NCBI GenBank assembly: GCA_900552495.1
Contig: URZY01000004.1
Location: 115,351-179,350 of the forward strand
Length of the DNA: 64,000 nucleotides
Direction of reading: 5' to 3'
From: an uncultured Mycoplasmatota bacterium
Lineage (GTDB): Bacteria; Bacillota_I; Bacilli_A; RF39; UBA660
The position numbers and the translations under genes are program-made. The notes beneath the pieces are model-generated. The model had not been told where the DNA came from and made no database searches. It saw nothing but the letters and a program-made list of their open reading frames with translations. This document shows positions 43,303-52,047 of the stretch, piece after piece (position 1 is the stretch's first letter; the number at the start of each line of letters is the position of its first letter).

Positions 43303-44556
43303 ATGGTAGTAGTAGGAATTTGTTTGTTATCATTATTAATAGCATTACCAGGTTTTATTAATAAAGCAGGGTATAGTTTTTATAAAGGTTTGATACCAGG
43401 ATATAATTTATATTTATTTTTTACTTTACTGGAATTTTCACCAATATTGTTGGGATTGTTGGGATTAGGAATGATTTTTTTGCCTGACCGAGCTTTTGTT
43501 GCAACCTTTCTATTTGTTTTGTTGCCGTTTATGGTTAGTGACGCTTATGGAAGAGGAAAACTTTTTGGTTTGTTGATACTTGTGTTACCATTTGTTATGT
43601 ATCCATTATTGGGGTATTTTTTAGGAACTTATGCTTATGATATGAAAGAGGGAAAAGCAAAGTTTTTTAGAAATAATGTAGTTTTGTCGATATTTATTGT
43701 TTTAGTAGCGGGATATTTATATAATAATTATACGAGGATAATTGAAGGAAATAAGTTGATTAATCGTAGTAGTGAACACTATGTTAATGATATTTATATG
43801 TCGGATGGAAGAATATATAATAATTATTTGAATGAAAATGAGAAAAAAATGTATATGTATTTATTTGAGAAGGCGAAAATGGGAATTCCTGCATCATCTG
43901 TTGTTGATTTGGCTGAATATGGTTGTATGACATATGAGGAGTGTAGTGCTGTAATTGCAAAGGCAAATGATGCTTTAATTGTTGATCATCCAGAACTAAT
44001 TACTTATGCAGGATATAGCTGGATATATTCAAATGATAAGTTGAAATTAACTATTCAAATGGCGAAGACTAATATGTTTTTGGTTAGAGTTGGAGAGACA
44101 AAGATAATGCGGGATGTCGATAAGATTAAGAGAGAAACTAAAAAAATGAATGAACTTGAAAAAATTAAATATGTATATGAGTGGATTGGGGATAATAATA
44201 CTTATGATAAGTTATTTACATACTCCTCAAAAAATCAATCTATATATAATGTTTTTATGAATAATAATGCAGTATGTGCTGGATTTGCAAAAGCCAGTCA
44301 AGTTATATTCCAAAATATTGGTATTGAATCATATGGGGTATTGGGACAAACATCTGGACCACATATGTGGAATATAGTTGAATATAAAGATAAGTATTAT
44401 TATTTTGATTCGACAGCGGCGGCTAGTTTTAGAGATAAAAGTCTATCTTATTATTATAATGGTCTAATTCAAGAAGAAATGAACGATTATATTTTACAGT
44501 ATCCAGAATGGTATCCAAAGATTGAGACTGTAACTGGAATATATGAAAAAAAGTAA
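43303..44556 (+). CDS. Membrane-anchored transglutaminase-like protein
   Basis: About 417 residues. The N-terminal 150 residues contain four to five membrane helices; the C-terminal half is a transglutaminase-like fold with a complete Cys-His-Asp triad: C325 in NAVCAGFAKASQ, H354 in GPHMWNIVEY and D369 in YYFDSTAA. Such proteins act as extracytoplasmic peptidases or crosslinkers; which one cannot be told. The expected domain topology places the triad outside. AGGTGAGA precedes ATG 43303 at short spacing; a GTG at 43294 is inside that site. A TATAAT lies at 43277-43282. Confidence 0.8.
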   Translation: MVVVGICLLSLLIALPGFINKAGYSFYKGLIPGYNLYLFFTLLEFSPILLGLLGLGMIFLPDRAFVATFLFVLLPFMVSDAYGRGKLFGLLILVLPFVMYPLLGYFLGTYAYDMKEGKAKFFRNNVVLSIFIVLVAGYLYNNYTRIIEGNKLINRSSEHYVNDIYMSDGRIYNNYLNENEKKMYMYLFEKAKMGIPASSVVDLAEYGCMTYEECSAVIAKANDALIVDHPELITYAGYSWIYSNDKLKLTIQMAKTNMFLVRVGETKIMRDVDKIKRETKKMNELEKIKYVYEWIGDNNTYDKLFTYSSKNQSIYNVFMNNNAVCAGFAKASQVIFQNIGIESYGVLGQTSGPHMWNIVEYKDKYYYFDSTAAASFRDKSLSYYYNGLIQEEMNDYILQYPEWYPKIETVTGIYEKK

Positions 44557-44582
44557 ATTCAAAAATTAGAATTTACTTTTTA
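44548..44582. terminator. Bidirectional terminator between the transglutaminase-like gene and rocF
   Basis: A 13-bp perfect stem (44548-44560 with 44569-44581) around an 8-nt loop, A-rich to the left and T-rich to the right, overlaps the ends of both convergent genes. Confidence 0.88.
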
Positions 44583-45518
44583 AGTGTGAATTTTATTTGC
44601 ATCAGCTTGTGGTGTAGAAAGATTAATCTTACCATATTTATCTTTTTTATCGACAGCACTAATTATTTGTGCTAATAAGTTGACAGCAATTTGTTCTGTT
44701 TTACGATCTTGATCACGAAGTGGATTAAATTCTACTAAGTCGTATGAGGTTACTGATTCGAGGTGTTTGATAATAAGTTCGTTTATTTTCATTGCTTCCT
44801 CAACTGTAATTCCATCAAATTCTGGAATAGAAACACCTGGCGCGAAGGTTGGATCGATTAGATCTAAGTCATAACTGATGTGAATTCCTTTGGTACGTTT
44901 ACCGGCAATCTCGAAGGCTTCTTCGACAACTGCTTCGACACCACGTTCTTTAATGTCTTCAGTTGTGAAAACGGTAACACCAGCATATCGAAGGTTTTCT
45001 TTTTCTCCGTCATCCAAACTTCTGGCTCCTACAATAACTACTTTTGATGGATGAATAGTATTTCCATCATGGAATGTTCTTAAATCTTCATTTTCATAAC
45101 CAGCAATAGCTGCTAGAGGTAGACCGTGAATATTGCCTGTTTGAGTGGTTTTAAAAGTATTAAAATCTCCATGGGCATCGAACCAGATAATACCTATGTC
45201 AGTGTGAACTTTGGCGGCGGCAAGTGCGGAAGCAACGGCAACAGAATGATCACCACCGACTAAGATAGGAAAATAGTCATCTGTCATTTTCTCAACAATA
45301 ACTTTATATAAAGCAGTATTGAATCTTTCTATTTCATATTCATTTTTGCGTCGATCAGAAAGATTACGACTTTTTATTATATTTTCATCTTGAACAAAAG
45401 AGATTCGATCTCCTTTATAAAAACTTTGTAAATCATTTAATAGTTGAGTAGGACCAAGGTGAGCTCCATCGATATGGACACCTAAATCACTCCCTGCTCC
45501 AATAATTATCTTTTTCAT
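44580..45518 (-). CDS. rocF: Arginase
   Basis: Manganese ureohydrolase turning arginine into ornithine and urea. Metal ligands: H91 (GGDHS), D114, H116 and D118 (WFDAHGDFN), D217 and D219 (SYDLDLIDP). GNIHGLPLAAIAG (about 128-140) favours arginase over agmatinase. 312 residues from ATG 45518, which has GGTGAT at ideal distance; the upstream in-frame ATG at 45536 lacks a site. It is a lone gene on the - strand. It is 16 kb from the Arg-codon leaders, so any link is only thematic. Confidence 0.92.
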   Translation of the reverse strand: MKKIIIGAGSDLGVHIDGAHLGPTQLLNDLQSFYKGDRISFVQDENIIKSRNLSDRRKNEYEIERFNTALYKVIVEKMTDDYFPILVGGDHSVAVASALAAAKVHTDIGIIWFDAHGDFNTFKTTQTGNIHGLPLAAIAGYENEDLRTFHDGNTIHPSKVVIVGARSLDDGEKENLRYAGVTVFTTEDIKERGVEAVVEEAFEIAGKRTKGIHISYDLDLIDPTFAPGVSIPEFDGITVEEAMKINELIIKHLESVTSYDLVEFNPLRDQDRKTEQIAVNLLAQIISAVDKKDKYGKINLSTPQADANKIHT

Positions 45519-45620
45519 ATTATCACCATATATCATTTTAACGTAAATTAAGTGTTATATCAAGGAAAATAACTTTAAAATGTCAACGGTTTACTGTATA
45601 ATCATAGTAGGTGATGAAAA

Positions 45621-47069
45621 ATGATGAAATTAAATGATTTATATCCCGGTGTTGGGACAGATATTGTGATTAAAGCAATTAAAATAAATTCAAAAGAAGT
45701 TGAAAAAGGTGACTTGTTTGTTTGTACAATGGGTGTTACGGCCGATAGGCATGATTTTATAGATGATGCTATAAGAAATGGAGCGGCGGCAATTATTGTT
45801 AGTAAGGATGTTCCTGATAAAAGTGTTCCAATAATTAAAGTCCCTGATACTAATCGAGAGTTGCCATATTTATGTCAAAAGTTTTATGATTATCCCGATA
45901 AAAAGTTAAAGGTTATTGGTGTCACAGGAACTGATGGAAAGACGAGTACGGCAACAATAATTCAAAGTTTAATTGGTAGTGATATTTGTGGGTATATTGG
46001 AACCAATGGTAGAAGTTGTGCAGCTTTTAGTGGTGATAATCCAAATACAACGCCAGATGCTCATTTATTGTATAGTTATTTAGACGAATTTGTAAGATTT
46101 AACTGTAAGTATGCTGCAACTGAGGCTAGTAGTGAGGCATTCTTTAGAGGAAGGTTGCAAGCTATGCAATATGATGCTGCAGTTTTTACAAATATAACAA
46201 GTGAACATTTAAATATTCATGGTAGTTTTGAGAATTATGTTCAGTGTAAACTAATGTTATTTCAGCAGATGAAAGAAAATGGGATATGTGTTTTAAATAG
46301 AGATGACAAATTTTATGAGCAAGTTAAGGCAGTTTGTAAGGGAAAAGTTTTTAGTTATGGAATGGGTGCTGATAATACTTTACAAATAGTCGATTTTAAG
46401 GTTTTTCCAAATAAGACAGATATTAAGTTTAATTATAAGGGAAATGTTTTTGATGTTGAGAGTCCATTATTAGGTGATTTTAATGTCTATAATTTGGCAG
46501 CAGCGTTACTTACTTGCTTAGAGTTAGGATTTAAGTTAGAAGACTTACTCCAAAAGATCGATAGCATATATATAGATGGTAGATTACAAATGCTAAATAC
46601 TAAGAGCCCATATTATGTAATGGTTGATTATGCTCATACGCCTAACGGAATTGCTAGATTACTTAATTTTGTTCATACTCTAGATATTAATCGAAGTATT
46701 GTAGTAATAGGACAAGCTGGTGAAAGAGATTATTTAAAAAGACCAGTTGTTGGAGAAGTAGTGGTGAAAAATGCTACATATGCAATATTCACTGGGGAGG
46801 ATCCACGAAGTGAGGATCCAATGAAAATATGTGAAGATATTGTTCAAACAGTTAAGAACACATATACAAATTATGAAATTATTGTTGATAGGAGAAAAGC
46901 AATTCAAAAAGCAATCGATATGGCCGGTGATAAAGATATGATTCTTATCCTAGGTAAAGGTAATGAAACATATCAGAAACTAAAAAATGAAACAATTTAT
47001 TTTAACGATGTTGAAGAAGCATACCAAGCTGTTGTTAATAGAAATATGAAAGAAGAGTTGTCAAGGTAA
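45621..47069 (+). CDS. murE: UDP-MurNAc-tripeptide synthetase MurE
   Basis: Mur ligase adding the third stem-peptide amino acid. ATP loop GVTGTDGKTST (about 99-109), TTPDAHLLYSYL, the EASSEAF and NITSEHLNIHGSFENY blocks, VDYAHTPNGI and the C-terminal GEDPRSEDP. The Arg at position 396 corresponds to the DNPR Arg that recognises meso-diaminopimelate; Lys-specific enzymes have another residue. DAP specificity is therefore likely but not certain. 482 residues. A TATAAT at 45597-45602 and AGGTGATG precede it. It is separate from the other mur genes. Confidence 0.93.
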   Translation: MMKLNDLYPGVGTDIVIKAIKINSKEVEKGDLFVCTMGVTADRHDFIDDAIRNGAAAIIVSKDVPDKSVPIIKVPDTNRELPYLCQKFYDYPDKKLKVIGVTGTDGKTSTATIIQSLIGSDICGYIGTNGRSCAAFSGDNPNTTPDAHLLYSYLDEFVRFNCKYAATEASSEAFFRGRLQAMQYDAAVFTNITSEHLNIHGSFENYVQCKLMLFQQMKENGICVLNRDDKFYEQVKAVCKGKVFSYGMGADNTLQIVDFKVFPNKTDIKFNYKGNVFDVESPLLGDFNVYNLAAALLTCLELGFKLEDLLQKIDSIYIDGRLQMLNTKSPYYVMVDYAHTPNGIARLLNFVHTLDINRSIVVIGQAGERDYLKRPVVGEVVVKNATYAIFTGEDPRSEDPMKICEDIVQTVKNTYTNYEIIVDRRKAIQKAIDMAGDKDMILILGKGNETYQKLKNETIYFNDVEEAYQAVVNRNMKEELSR

Positions 47070-47527
47070 TGAAGAAGTTAAATAATAAGGGGTTTTCCTC
47101 AAAAGAATTTATGATTGTTGTTGTAGGAATTATTGTTGTAATAGCGGGAATTATGCCAATTGTTTTTAGTATGATCGAAAAAACAAGAAACGGAGCGGTT
47201 ATTGATAGTGCAGAGATGTTTGTTTATCAAACCGAAAGGGGTATTTTCAATCAAATTGCTGAAGGTAATGTAGTGGTTGATGGATGTTATGATGTAACAG
47301 AAAGTGGTAATTTGTGTTTGGATATGGAAAACGGGGTATGTAATGGAGAAGAATTAATTATTGATCTTGATGGTTTAAGACCAGAAGGTGGGGCTTTAAG
47401 TATTCACAATAATAAAGTTAGTGGTATTTATAATTTATTTATTGATAATAAATATGTTAATCAAAAGGATAATAAATATTATGTTGATTTGGAATTAGAT
47501 CGAAAGAAGATTTGTGGAGAGGAGTAG
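47069..47527 (+). CDS. Orphan type IV pilin-like protein
   Basis: 152 residues. The N-terminus NNKGFSSKEFMIVVVGIIVVIAG has a class III prepilin signal: cleavage after G, F at +1, E at +5 and a 20-residue hydrophobic helix. The exported part has three Cys pairs' worth of cysteines (CYDV, LCLD, VCNG, KKICGEE). It overlaps the murE stop by one base (TAATG), so its translation is tied to a wall-precursor enzyme. No pilus assembly genes are adjacent. Confidence 0.75.
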   Translation: MKKLNNKGFSSKEFMIVVVGIIVVIAGIMPIVFSMIEKTRNGAVIDSAEMFVYQTERGIFNQIAEGNVVVDGCYDVTESGNLCLDMENGVCNGEELIIDLDGLRPEGGALSIHNNKVSGIYNLFIDNKYVNQKDNKYYVDLELDRKKICGEE

Positions 47528-47541
47528 GAACTCCTTTTCTT
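47519..47541 (+). terminator. Weak terminator after the orphan pilin-like gene
   Basis: AGGAGT (47520-47525) pairs with ACTCCT (47530-47535) around 4 nt, then TTTTCTT. It is short and overlaps the stop codon. Confidence 0.5.
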
Positions 47542-47593
47542 GTGTCGCAAAATTTAGAATTATAAATATAATATAAAAGAAAGGAGAATGTCT

Positions 47594-47740
47594 ATGTATT
47601 ATGGAGGATGTTGTAACTATGGCAACGACAATAATAATGGTTCTTGGCTTTGGATTATACTAATTGTATTTATAATTTTATTCTTATTTAGGAACAATGA
47701 TAATGGTAGTTGCTGTAACAATGGATGCGGTAATAGATAA
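47594..47740 (+). CDS. 48-residue Cys/Asn/Gly-rich single-pass membrane peptide (YjcZ-like)
   Basis: Starts MYYGGCCNYGNDNNNGSW, has a helix of about 15 hydrophobic residues (WLWIILIVFIILFLF) and ends RNNDNGSCCNNGCGNR. Cys pairs flank the membrane segment on both sides. AAGGAGAATG is a strong ribosome site. The composition (short, Gly/Asn/Cys-rich, one helix) recalls YjcZ-type small sporulation proteins, but that assignment is by resemblance only. It is bracketed by terminators and so is monocistronic. Confidence 0.7.
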   Translation: MYYGGCCNYGNDNNNGSWLWIILIVFIILFLFRNNDNGSCCNNGCGNR

Positions 47741-47766
47741 AATAGGATAGACACATTAAACCTAGA

Positions 47767-47804
47767 CCCTGGTTCAATTTTATATTGAATTGGGGTTTTA
47801 TAAT
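47767..47804 (+). terminator. Terminator after the Cys-rich peptide gene
   Basis: A 12-bp stem with three G-U pairs (47767-47778 with 47784-47795) and TTTTATAATTT behind it. Confidence 0.7.
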
Positions 47805-47895
47805 TTATTATAGACCTTGTCAAAGTGAGATTATAATGAATAATAGGTACTTGCCAAAATACTAAAAATAAACTATAGTTAAAGAGGTGAAGTTA

Positions 47896-48366
47896 GTGAT
47901 AAAAAAGATAATTAAACTGCTATTAGTAGTATGTTGGATGGGATTGATTTTTTCTTTTTCTAATGATACGGGCAATGCTTCTACCAAGAAGAGTGATGGC
48001 TTTATTGTTAAGTCAATAGAAATCTTTTTGGGAAGAGATTTGACTTTGGAAGAAAAGGAAAATTATATTTTTTATTTTGTGAAACCAGTTAGAAAAGGAG
48101 CACATTTAGGGGTGTATTTGATTTTAGGTGGCTTGGTGCTAACGAATTTATATGAATATATAAAAAATAAGAGAGTGGGGGCTCTATTAGCATTATTTAT
48201 CTCGTTTTTATATGCTTGTAGTGACGAATTTCATCAGCTTTTTATAAATGGCAGGAGTGGTCAGGTTAGTGATGTTTTATTAGATACTATTGGAGCTGGA
48301 CTTGGCATTTTAATGGTTGTTATATTAAGGAAGTGGAAGTATGAACAAAAAGAAAGAATTAGCTAA
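47896..48366 (+). CDS. VanZ-like membrane protein
   Basis: About 156 residues with four membrane helices. Family blocks: N-terminal WMGLIFSFSNDTGNAS, the central VRKGAHLGVYLILGGL and the acidic signature ACSDEFHQLFINGRSGQVSDVLLDTIGAGLG. VanZ itself raises teicoplanin resistance, while the wider family has no known biochemical activity. GTG 47896 is chosen because AGAGGTGA (47883-47890) is its ribosome site; a GTG inside that site is rejected. It overlaps the flippase gene by 26 bases. Confidence 0.85.
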   Translation: MIKKIIKLLLVVCWMGLIFSFSNDTGNASTKKSDGFIVKSIEIFLGRDLTLEEKENYIFYFVKPVRKGAHLGVYLILGGLVLTNLYEYIKNKRVGALLALFISFLYACSDEFHQLFINGRSGQVSDVLLDTIGAGLGILMVVILRKWKYEQKERIS

Positions 48367-49753
48367 GAACACAATAATTATATTTTTGGGGAAAGTCTGT
48401 ACGCAATTAATATCTTTCTTTTTATTACCTCTTTATACTGGATATTTGAGTACTAAACAGTATGGAACAGTTGATTTAATTCAGACTTATGTACGTTTGT
48501 TAGTACCACTTATTACTATTGAATTAGAGATGGGAGTTTTTAGATTTTTAATTGATGCAAGAGGTAGAGAAAAAGATACTAAAGAGGTAATGACTAATAA
48601 CTTTACAATTTTATTTTTATCATTATTTTTATTTTCGGTTGTTTATTTAGTTGTGACACAATTTGTAAAGATTGATTATAGATTTTTGATTTTATTTGAT
48701 GTGTTTATTTGTACAATTACTGGTAATTTATTACAGGTGGCACGTGGTTTTGGAAAAACGTTGGATTATTCGATTGCTTGTATTATTACGGGGGTAACGA
48801 CAGTTTTATTGAATATTTTATTAATTGTTTTTATGGGAATGAGAGTACCAGGAATGGTTATTTCGATGGCTGTAGCAAATGGATTTGGTGCGTTGTATCT
48901 ATTTATTAAATTAAAGATGTACAAATATTTTAAAAGAGAGTTAGTGGATAAACTATTAATAAAGAAGATGGTTAAATATTCGGCACCATTGGTCCCTAAT
49001 AGTTTGAGTTGGTGGATTGTTAGCGTTAGTGATCGAAGTATTGTATCGGCAATTTTAGGAACAGCAGCTAATGGTATTTATGCAGTTAGTAATAAATTTC
49101 CGACCCTTTTATCAAGTATTTTTGCCATTTTTAATATGTCTTGGTGTGAAAGCGCAACCCTACATATAGACAGTAGTGATCGAGATGAATTTTTCTCTGA
49201 TATTTGTAATACAATAGTTAAATTATTTACTTCTCTTGGAGTTGGGTTAATTGCTTGTATGCCATTTGTTTTTCCAATACTTATTAATGCAAAATATGAT
49301 GCAGCTTATATTTATATTCCTATTTTAACTTTAGGAGTAGTTTTTAATGTTGGTGTATCATTATATAGTTCAATTTATATTGCGAAAAAGATGACTAAGC
49401 AGGTGGCTTCAACTTCTGTTATGGGGGCTATTATTAATATAGTGGTTAATGTATTGTTAATTAAATATATTGGTTTGTATGCAGCAGCCTTTTCGACAAT
49501 GATTGCTTATTTTATTATGATGGTGTATCGTCATTTTGATTTAAAAAAGTATCTTAATATAAAGTATGAAAAGGGATTGTTTGTTAAAATAATTTCAATA
49601 TTTACATTTACATTAATTTTGTATTATCAACGAAATATGTATTTAGATATTTTAAACTTATTTGTCGTGGTAATATATTCAATAGTTATTAATAAAGAGT
49701 TTTTGTTAGGGGCATATAAAACGGTTTTTGAACGACTAAAACTTAAAAAGTAA
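48341..49753 (+). CDS. Polysaccharide flippase (Wzx/MOP family)
   Basis: 470 residues with 12 to 14 membrane helices. The start KNTIIIFLGKVCTQLISFFLLPLYTGYLSTKQYGTVDL is the usual first-two-helix pattern of Wzx/RfbX-type flippases in the MATE-related superfamily. They move lipid-linked glycans outward across the membrane. The natural partners here would be the GT-C-like proteins 8 kb upstream, but no nearby glycan cluster proves it. AAGGAAGTGGAAGT precedes the ATG inside the VanZ-like gene. Confidence 0.85.
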   Translation: MNKKKELAKNTIIIFLGKVCTQLISFFLLPLYTGYLSTKQYGTVDLIQTYVRLLVPLITIELEMGVFRFLIDARGREKDTKEVMTNNFTILFLSLFLFSVVYLVVTQFVKIDYRFLILFDVFICTITGNLLQVARGFGKTLDYSIACIITGVTTVLLNILLIVFMGMRVPGMVISMAVANGFGALYLFIKLKMYKYFKRELVDKLLIKKMVKYSAPLVPNSLSWWIVSVSDRSIVSAILGTAANGIYAVSNKFPTLLSSIFAIFNMSWCESATLHIDSSDRDEFFSDICNTIVKLFTSLGVGLIACMPFVFPILINAKYDAAYIYIPILTLGVVFNVGVSLYSSIYIAKKMTKQVASTSVMGAIINIVVNVLLIKYIGLYAAAFSTMIAYFIMMVYRHFDLKKYLNIKYEKGLFVKIISIFTFTLILYYQRNMYLDILNLFVVVIYSIVINKEFLLGAYKTVFERLKLKK

Positions 49754-49799
49754 CAAAATTCTAGAAAATAAGACATATAATTTACAAGAGGTGGATTAT

Positions 49800-50489
49800 A
49801 TGTTTTTTTTAATGGATATATTAAAAGATTTGTTTTGTTTTACAGGTAGTTATTCTAATGAGGTTTTTTTAGATCCGTTGAGTCCAGAAGAGGAAGAGGA
49901 GTGTATTAAGAAAAAATGTCTTGGGGATGTTGAAGCGCGAAATAAGTTGATTGAACATAATTTACGATTAGTGGCACATATTGTTAAAAAGTTTGAAAAT
50001 AAATATATTTCTAATGACGATTTAATTAGCATTGGAACAATAGGGCTTATTAAGGGAGTGGATACTTTTTCGCCAGAGCGTTCGGTAAAAATTACTACTT
50101 ATTGTGCTAAATGTATTGAAAATGAAATTTTAATGTTTTTTAGAACAAGTAATAAGTATACAAAAGATATATCAATAAATGAAATTGTTGGTTATGATAA
50201 AGATGGAGGAGAAATCTCCATTATGGATATTTTAAAGGCTCCAAGGTGTGACTTTTTAGAAGAAATTGATAAAAATGATAATATAAAATTAATTATGAAG
50301 TATTTGGAAATATTGGATAGAAGAGAAAGAGATATTTTAATTAGACGATATGGGCTGTTTAATAATGATAGTAAGACTCAAAAGGAGATTGCTAAGGAAC
50401 TGAAGATTTCAAGAAGTTATGTGTCGAGAATTGAAAAGCGGGCAATTGAAAAAATATGGGCTGAGTTTGTAAAAAATAAAAAGGTGTAA
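49800..50489 (+). CDS. sigK: Pro-SigK-like sporulation sigma factor
   Basis: 229-residue sigma-70 factor very close to SigK of Bacillus. NKLIEHNLRLVAHIVKKFEN, DLISIGTIGLIKGVDTF and TYCAKCIENEILMFFR are region 2; QKEIAKELKISRSYVSRIEKRAIEKIW is region 4.2. The first 20 residues (MFFLMDILKDLFCFTGSYS) are a hydrophobic pro-sequence like that removed by SpoIVFB, somewhat shorter than in Bacillus. SigK runs late mother-cell transcription, so the lineage has or had sporulation. ATG 49800 has AGAGGTGGA upstream. Confidence 0.9.
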   Translation: MFFLMDILKDLFCFTGSYSNEVFLDPLSPEEEEECIKKKCLGDVEARNKLIEHNLRLVAHIVKKFENKYISNDDLISIGTIGLIKGVDTFSPERSVKITTYCAKCIENEILMFFRTSNKYTKDISINEIVGYDKDGGEISIMDILKAPRCDFLEEIDKNDNIKLIMKYLEILDRRERDILIRRYGLFNNDSKTQKEIAKELKISRSYVSRIEKRAIEKIWAEFVKNKKV

Positions 50490-50504
50490 ATCGGAATAGT
50501 ACTT

Positions 50505-50525
50505 AATTTGCGAAATTGGCAAATT
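50505..50525 (+). terminator. Possible weak hairpin after sigK
   Basis: AATTTGC (50505-50511) pairs with GCAAATT (50519-50525) around 7 nt, but the T tract behind it is short. It could be a weak terminator or an operator-like palindrome ahead of the next gene. Confidence 0.35.
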
Positions 50526-50582
50526 TATAGTATATTTATGATGTAATGTGTAGAAATTATATGTAGTAAGTGAGATGGTAAT

Positions 50583-51995
50583 ATGGAAGAGAGAAGGTCT
50601 AAAAGGAGAGTTAATTCTAAAATATGGCTTTTATTAGGTGGCTTGATAGTGCTATGTGTTTTAGTTATTACGGCTGGGTATTTTTTTATACCACAAGTTA
50701 AACTTAATGGAAAGTATGAAGTAGTACTTAATTATAAGGAAAAATATAAAGAAAAAGGTTATGAGGCAAGATATTTAAATAAAGATGTTACTAAGGATGT
50801 TGAAGTTAGCGGAAAGGTAAATTCTAATAAATTAGGAACTTATTATATTACATATACATATAAAGGTTGGTTTAAGAAGAAAGTTGTTAGAAAGGTGGTT
50901 GTTAAAGATACTTCAAAACCTAAAATAGAGGTTAGTGAAGGAACAAAACTTTATTTATGTCCAGGCAGTAAATATAAAAAAGAAGAAGTTAAAGCTTATG
51001 ATAATTATGATGGCGATATATCTGATAAGGTTGTTATAGAGGCTTTGGAAAAAGAAGTTATTTATAGTGTGAGTGATAGTTCAGGAAATAAAGAAACTAT
51101 AAAAAAAGAGTTAGTTTATGAAGATAAAGAACCACCAGTTATTACTTTAATGGGTGGTAATCAGGGTTATGCTTTTGTTGGAGAAAAGTATGTTGACGCT
51201 GGCTATAAGGTAAATGATAACTGCGAAGGTGATATTACAGGAAAAGTAAAAGTTAATAGTAGAGTTGATACATCTAAAAGTGGTAATTATGAGATACTAT
51301 TTGAAGTTAGTGATACAAGTGGTAATAAAGCGACTGCTACTAGAAAGGTTGTTGTTTCCGAAAGAGGGCGTAATGGAACTATATATTTAACTTTTGATGA
51401 TGGTCCCCAGAGTGGTACAACTGATATAATTTTAGATATTTTGAAAGAAGAAGGTGTAGAAGCAACGTTCTTTGTAACAAATAGAGGACCCGATTCATTG
51501 ATTAAAAGGATATATGATGAAGGCCATACGGTGGCTTTGCATACGGCTAGTCATGATTATGCAAAGGTTTATTCTTCGGTTGATAATTATTTTAATGATT
51601 TGAATATGGTTAATGAACGAGTTAAAAGAATTACCGGACAATATTCACAGATTATAAGATTTCCTGGTGGCTCGTCGAATACAATTAGTAGAAGATATTC
51701 TATTGGAATTATGAGCAAGTTAACGGTTGAAGTTGTCAATCGTGGTTTTAGATACTATGATTGGAATGTTTCTTCGGGTGATGCAGCTGGTGGCCGGCCA
51801 ACTCCGGAAGATATTAAAAATAATGTAATTCGTTCGCTTCGAAAAGATCGCGTTAATATGGTGTTGATGCATGATATTAAGACTTATACGAGGGATGCCT
51901 TAAGGGATATTATTAGATACGGCAAAAATAACGGTTATACATTTGAAAAAATTACAATGAATACTGAGATGGTAAAACAACGAGTAAATAATTAG
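50583..51995 (+). CDS. Polysaccharide deacetylase with Ig-like (DUF5011-type) domains
   Basis: 470 residues. A signal anchor (about 13-36) is followed by three Ig-like units: one at about 40-115, then two with 'AYDNYDGDISDKV...SVSDSSGNK' and 'KVNDNCEGDITGKV...EVSDTSGNK' signatures typical of DUF5011/HYR-like folds. A NodB deacetylase domain occupies the rest: TFDDGP, HTASH, RFPGGSSN, DWNVSSGD and LMHD, with all metal and catalytic residues present. Likely an extracellular peptidoglycan N-acetylglucosamine deacetylase of PgdA type. It follows sigK, so a spore-cortex or wall role is conceivable. Confidence 0.9.
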   Translation: MEERRSKRRVNSKIWLLLGGLIVLCVLVITAGYFFIPQVKLNGKYEVVLNYKEKYKEKGYEARYLNKDVTKDVEVSGKVNSNKLGTYYITYTYKGWFKKKVVRKVVVKDTSKPKIEVSEGTKLYLCPGSKYKKEEVKAYDNYDGDISDKVVIEALEKEVIYSVSDSSGNKETIKKELVYEDKEPPVITLMGGNQGYAFVGEKYVDAGYKVNDNCEGDITGKVKVNSRVDTSKSGNYEILFEVSDTSGNKATATRKVVVSERGRNGTIYLTFDDGPQSGTTDIILDILKEEGVEATFFVTNRGPDSLIKRIYDEGHTVALHTASHDYAKVYSSVDNYFNDLNMVNERVKRITGQYSQIIRFPGGSSNTISRRYSIGIMSKLTVEVVNRGFRYYDWNVSSGDAAGGRPTPEDIKNNVIRSLRKDRVNMVLMHDIKTYTRDALRDIIRYGKNNGYTFEKITMNTEMVKQRVNN

Positions 51996-52047
51996 ACTAA
52001 TTTTGAAAAGTAGTGTATAATGTTTATGCGGTCGAAGGAGAGGTTTT

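Noticed and set aside
47817..47837. TTGTCA and TATAAT as a promoter for the VanZ-like gene
   Set aside because: The spacer is only 9 bp, too short for SigA.
49774..49781. CATATAAT as a SigE-type -10 for sigK
   Set aside because: It resembles the SigE consensus, but the start would leave almost no leader before the ribosome site and no convincing -35 was found.
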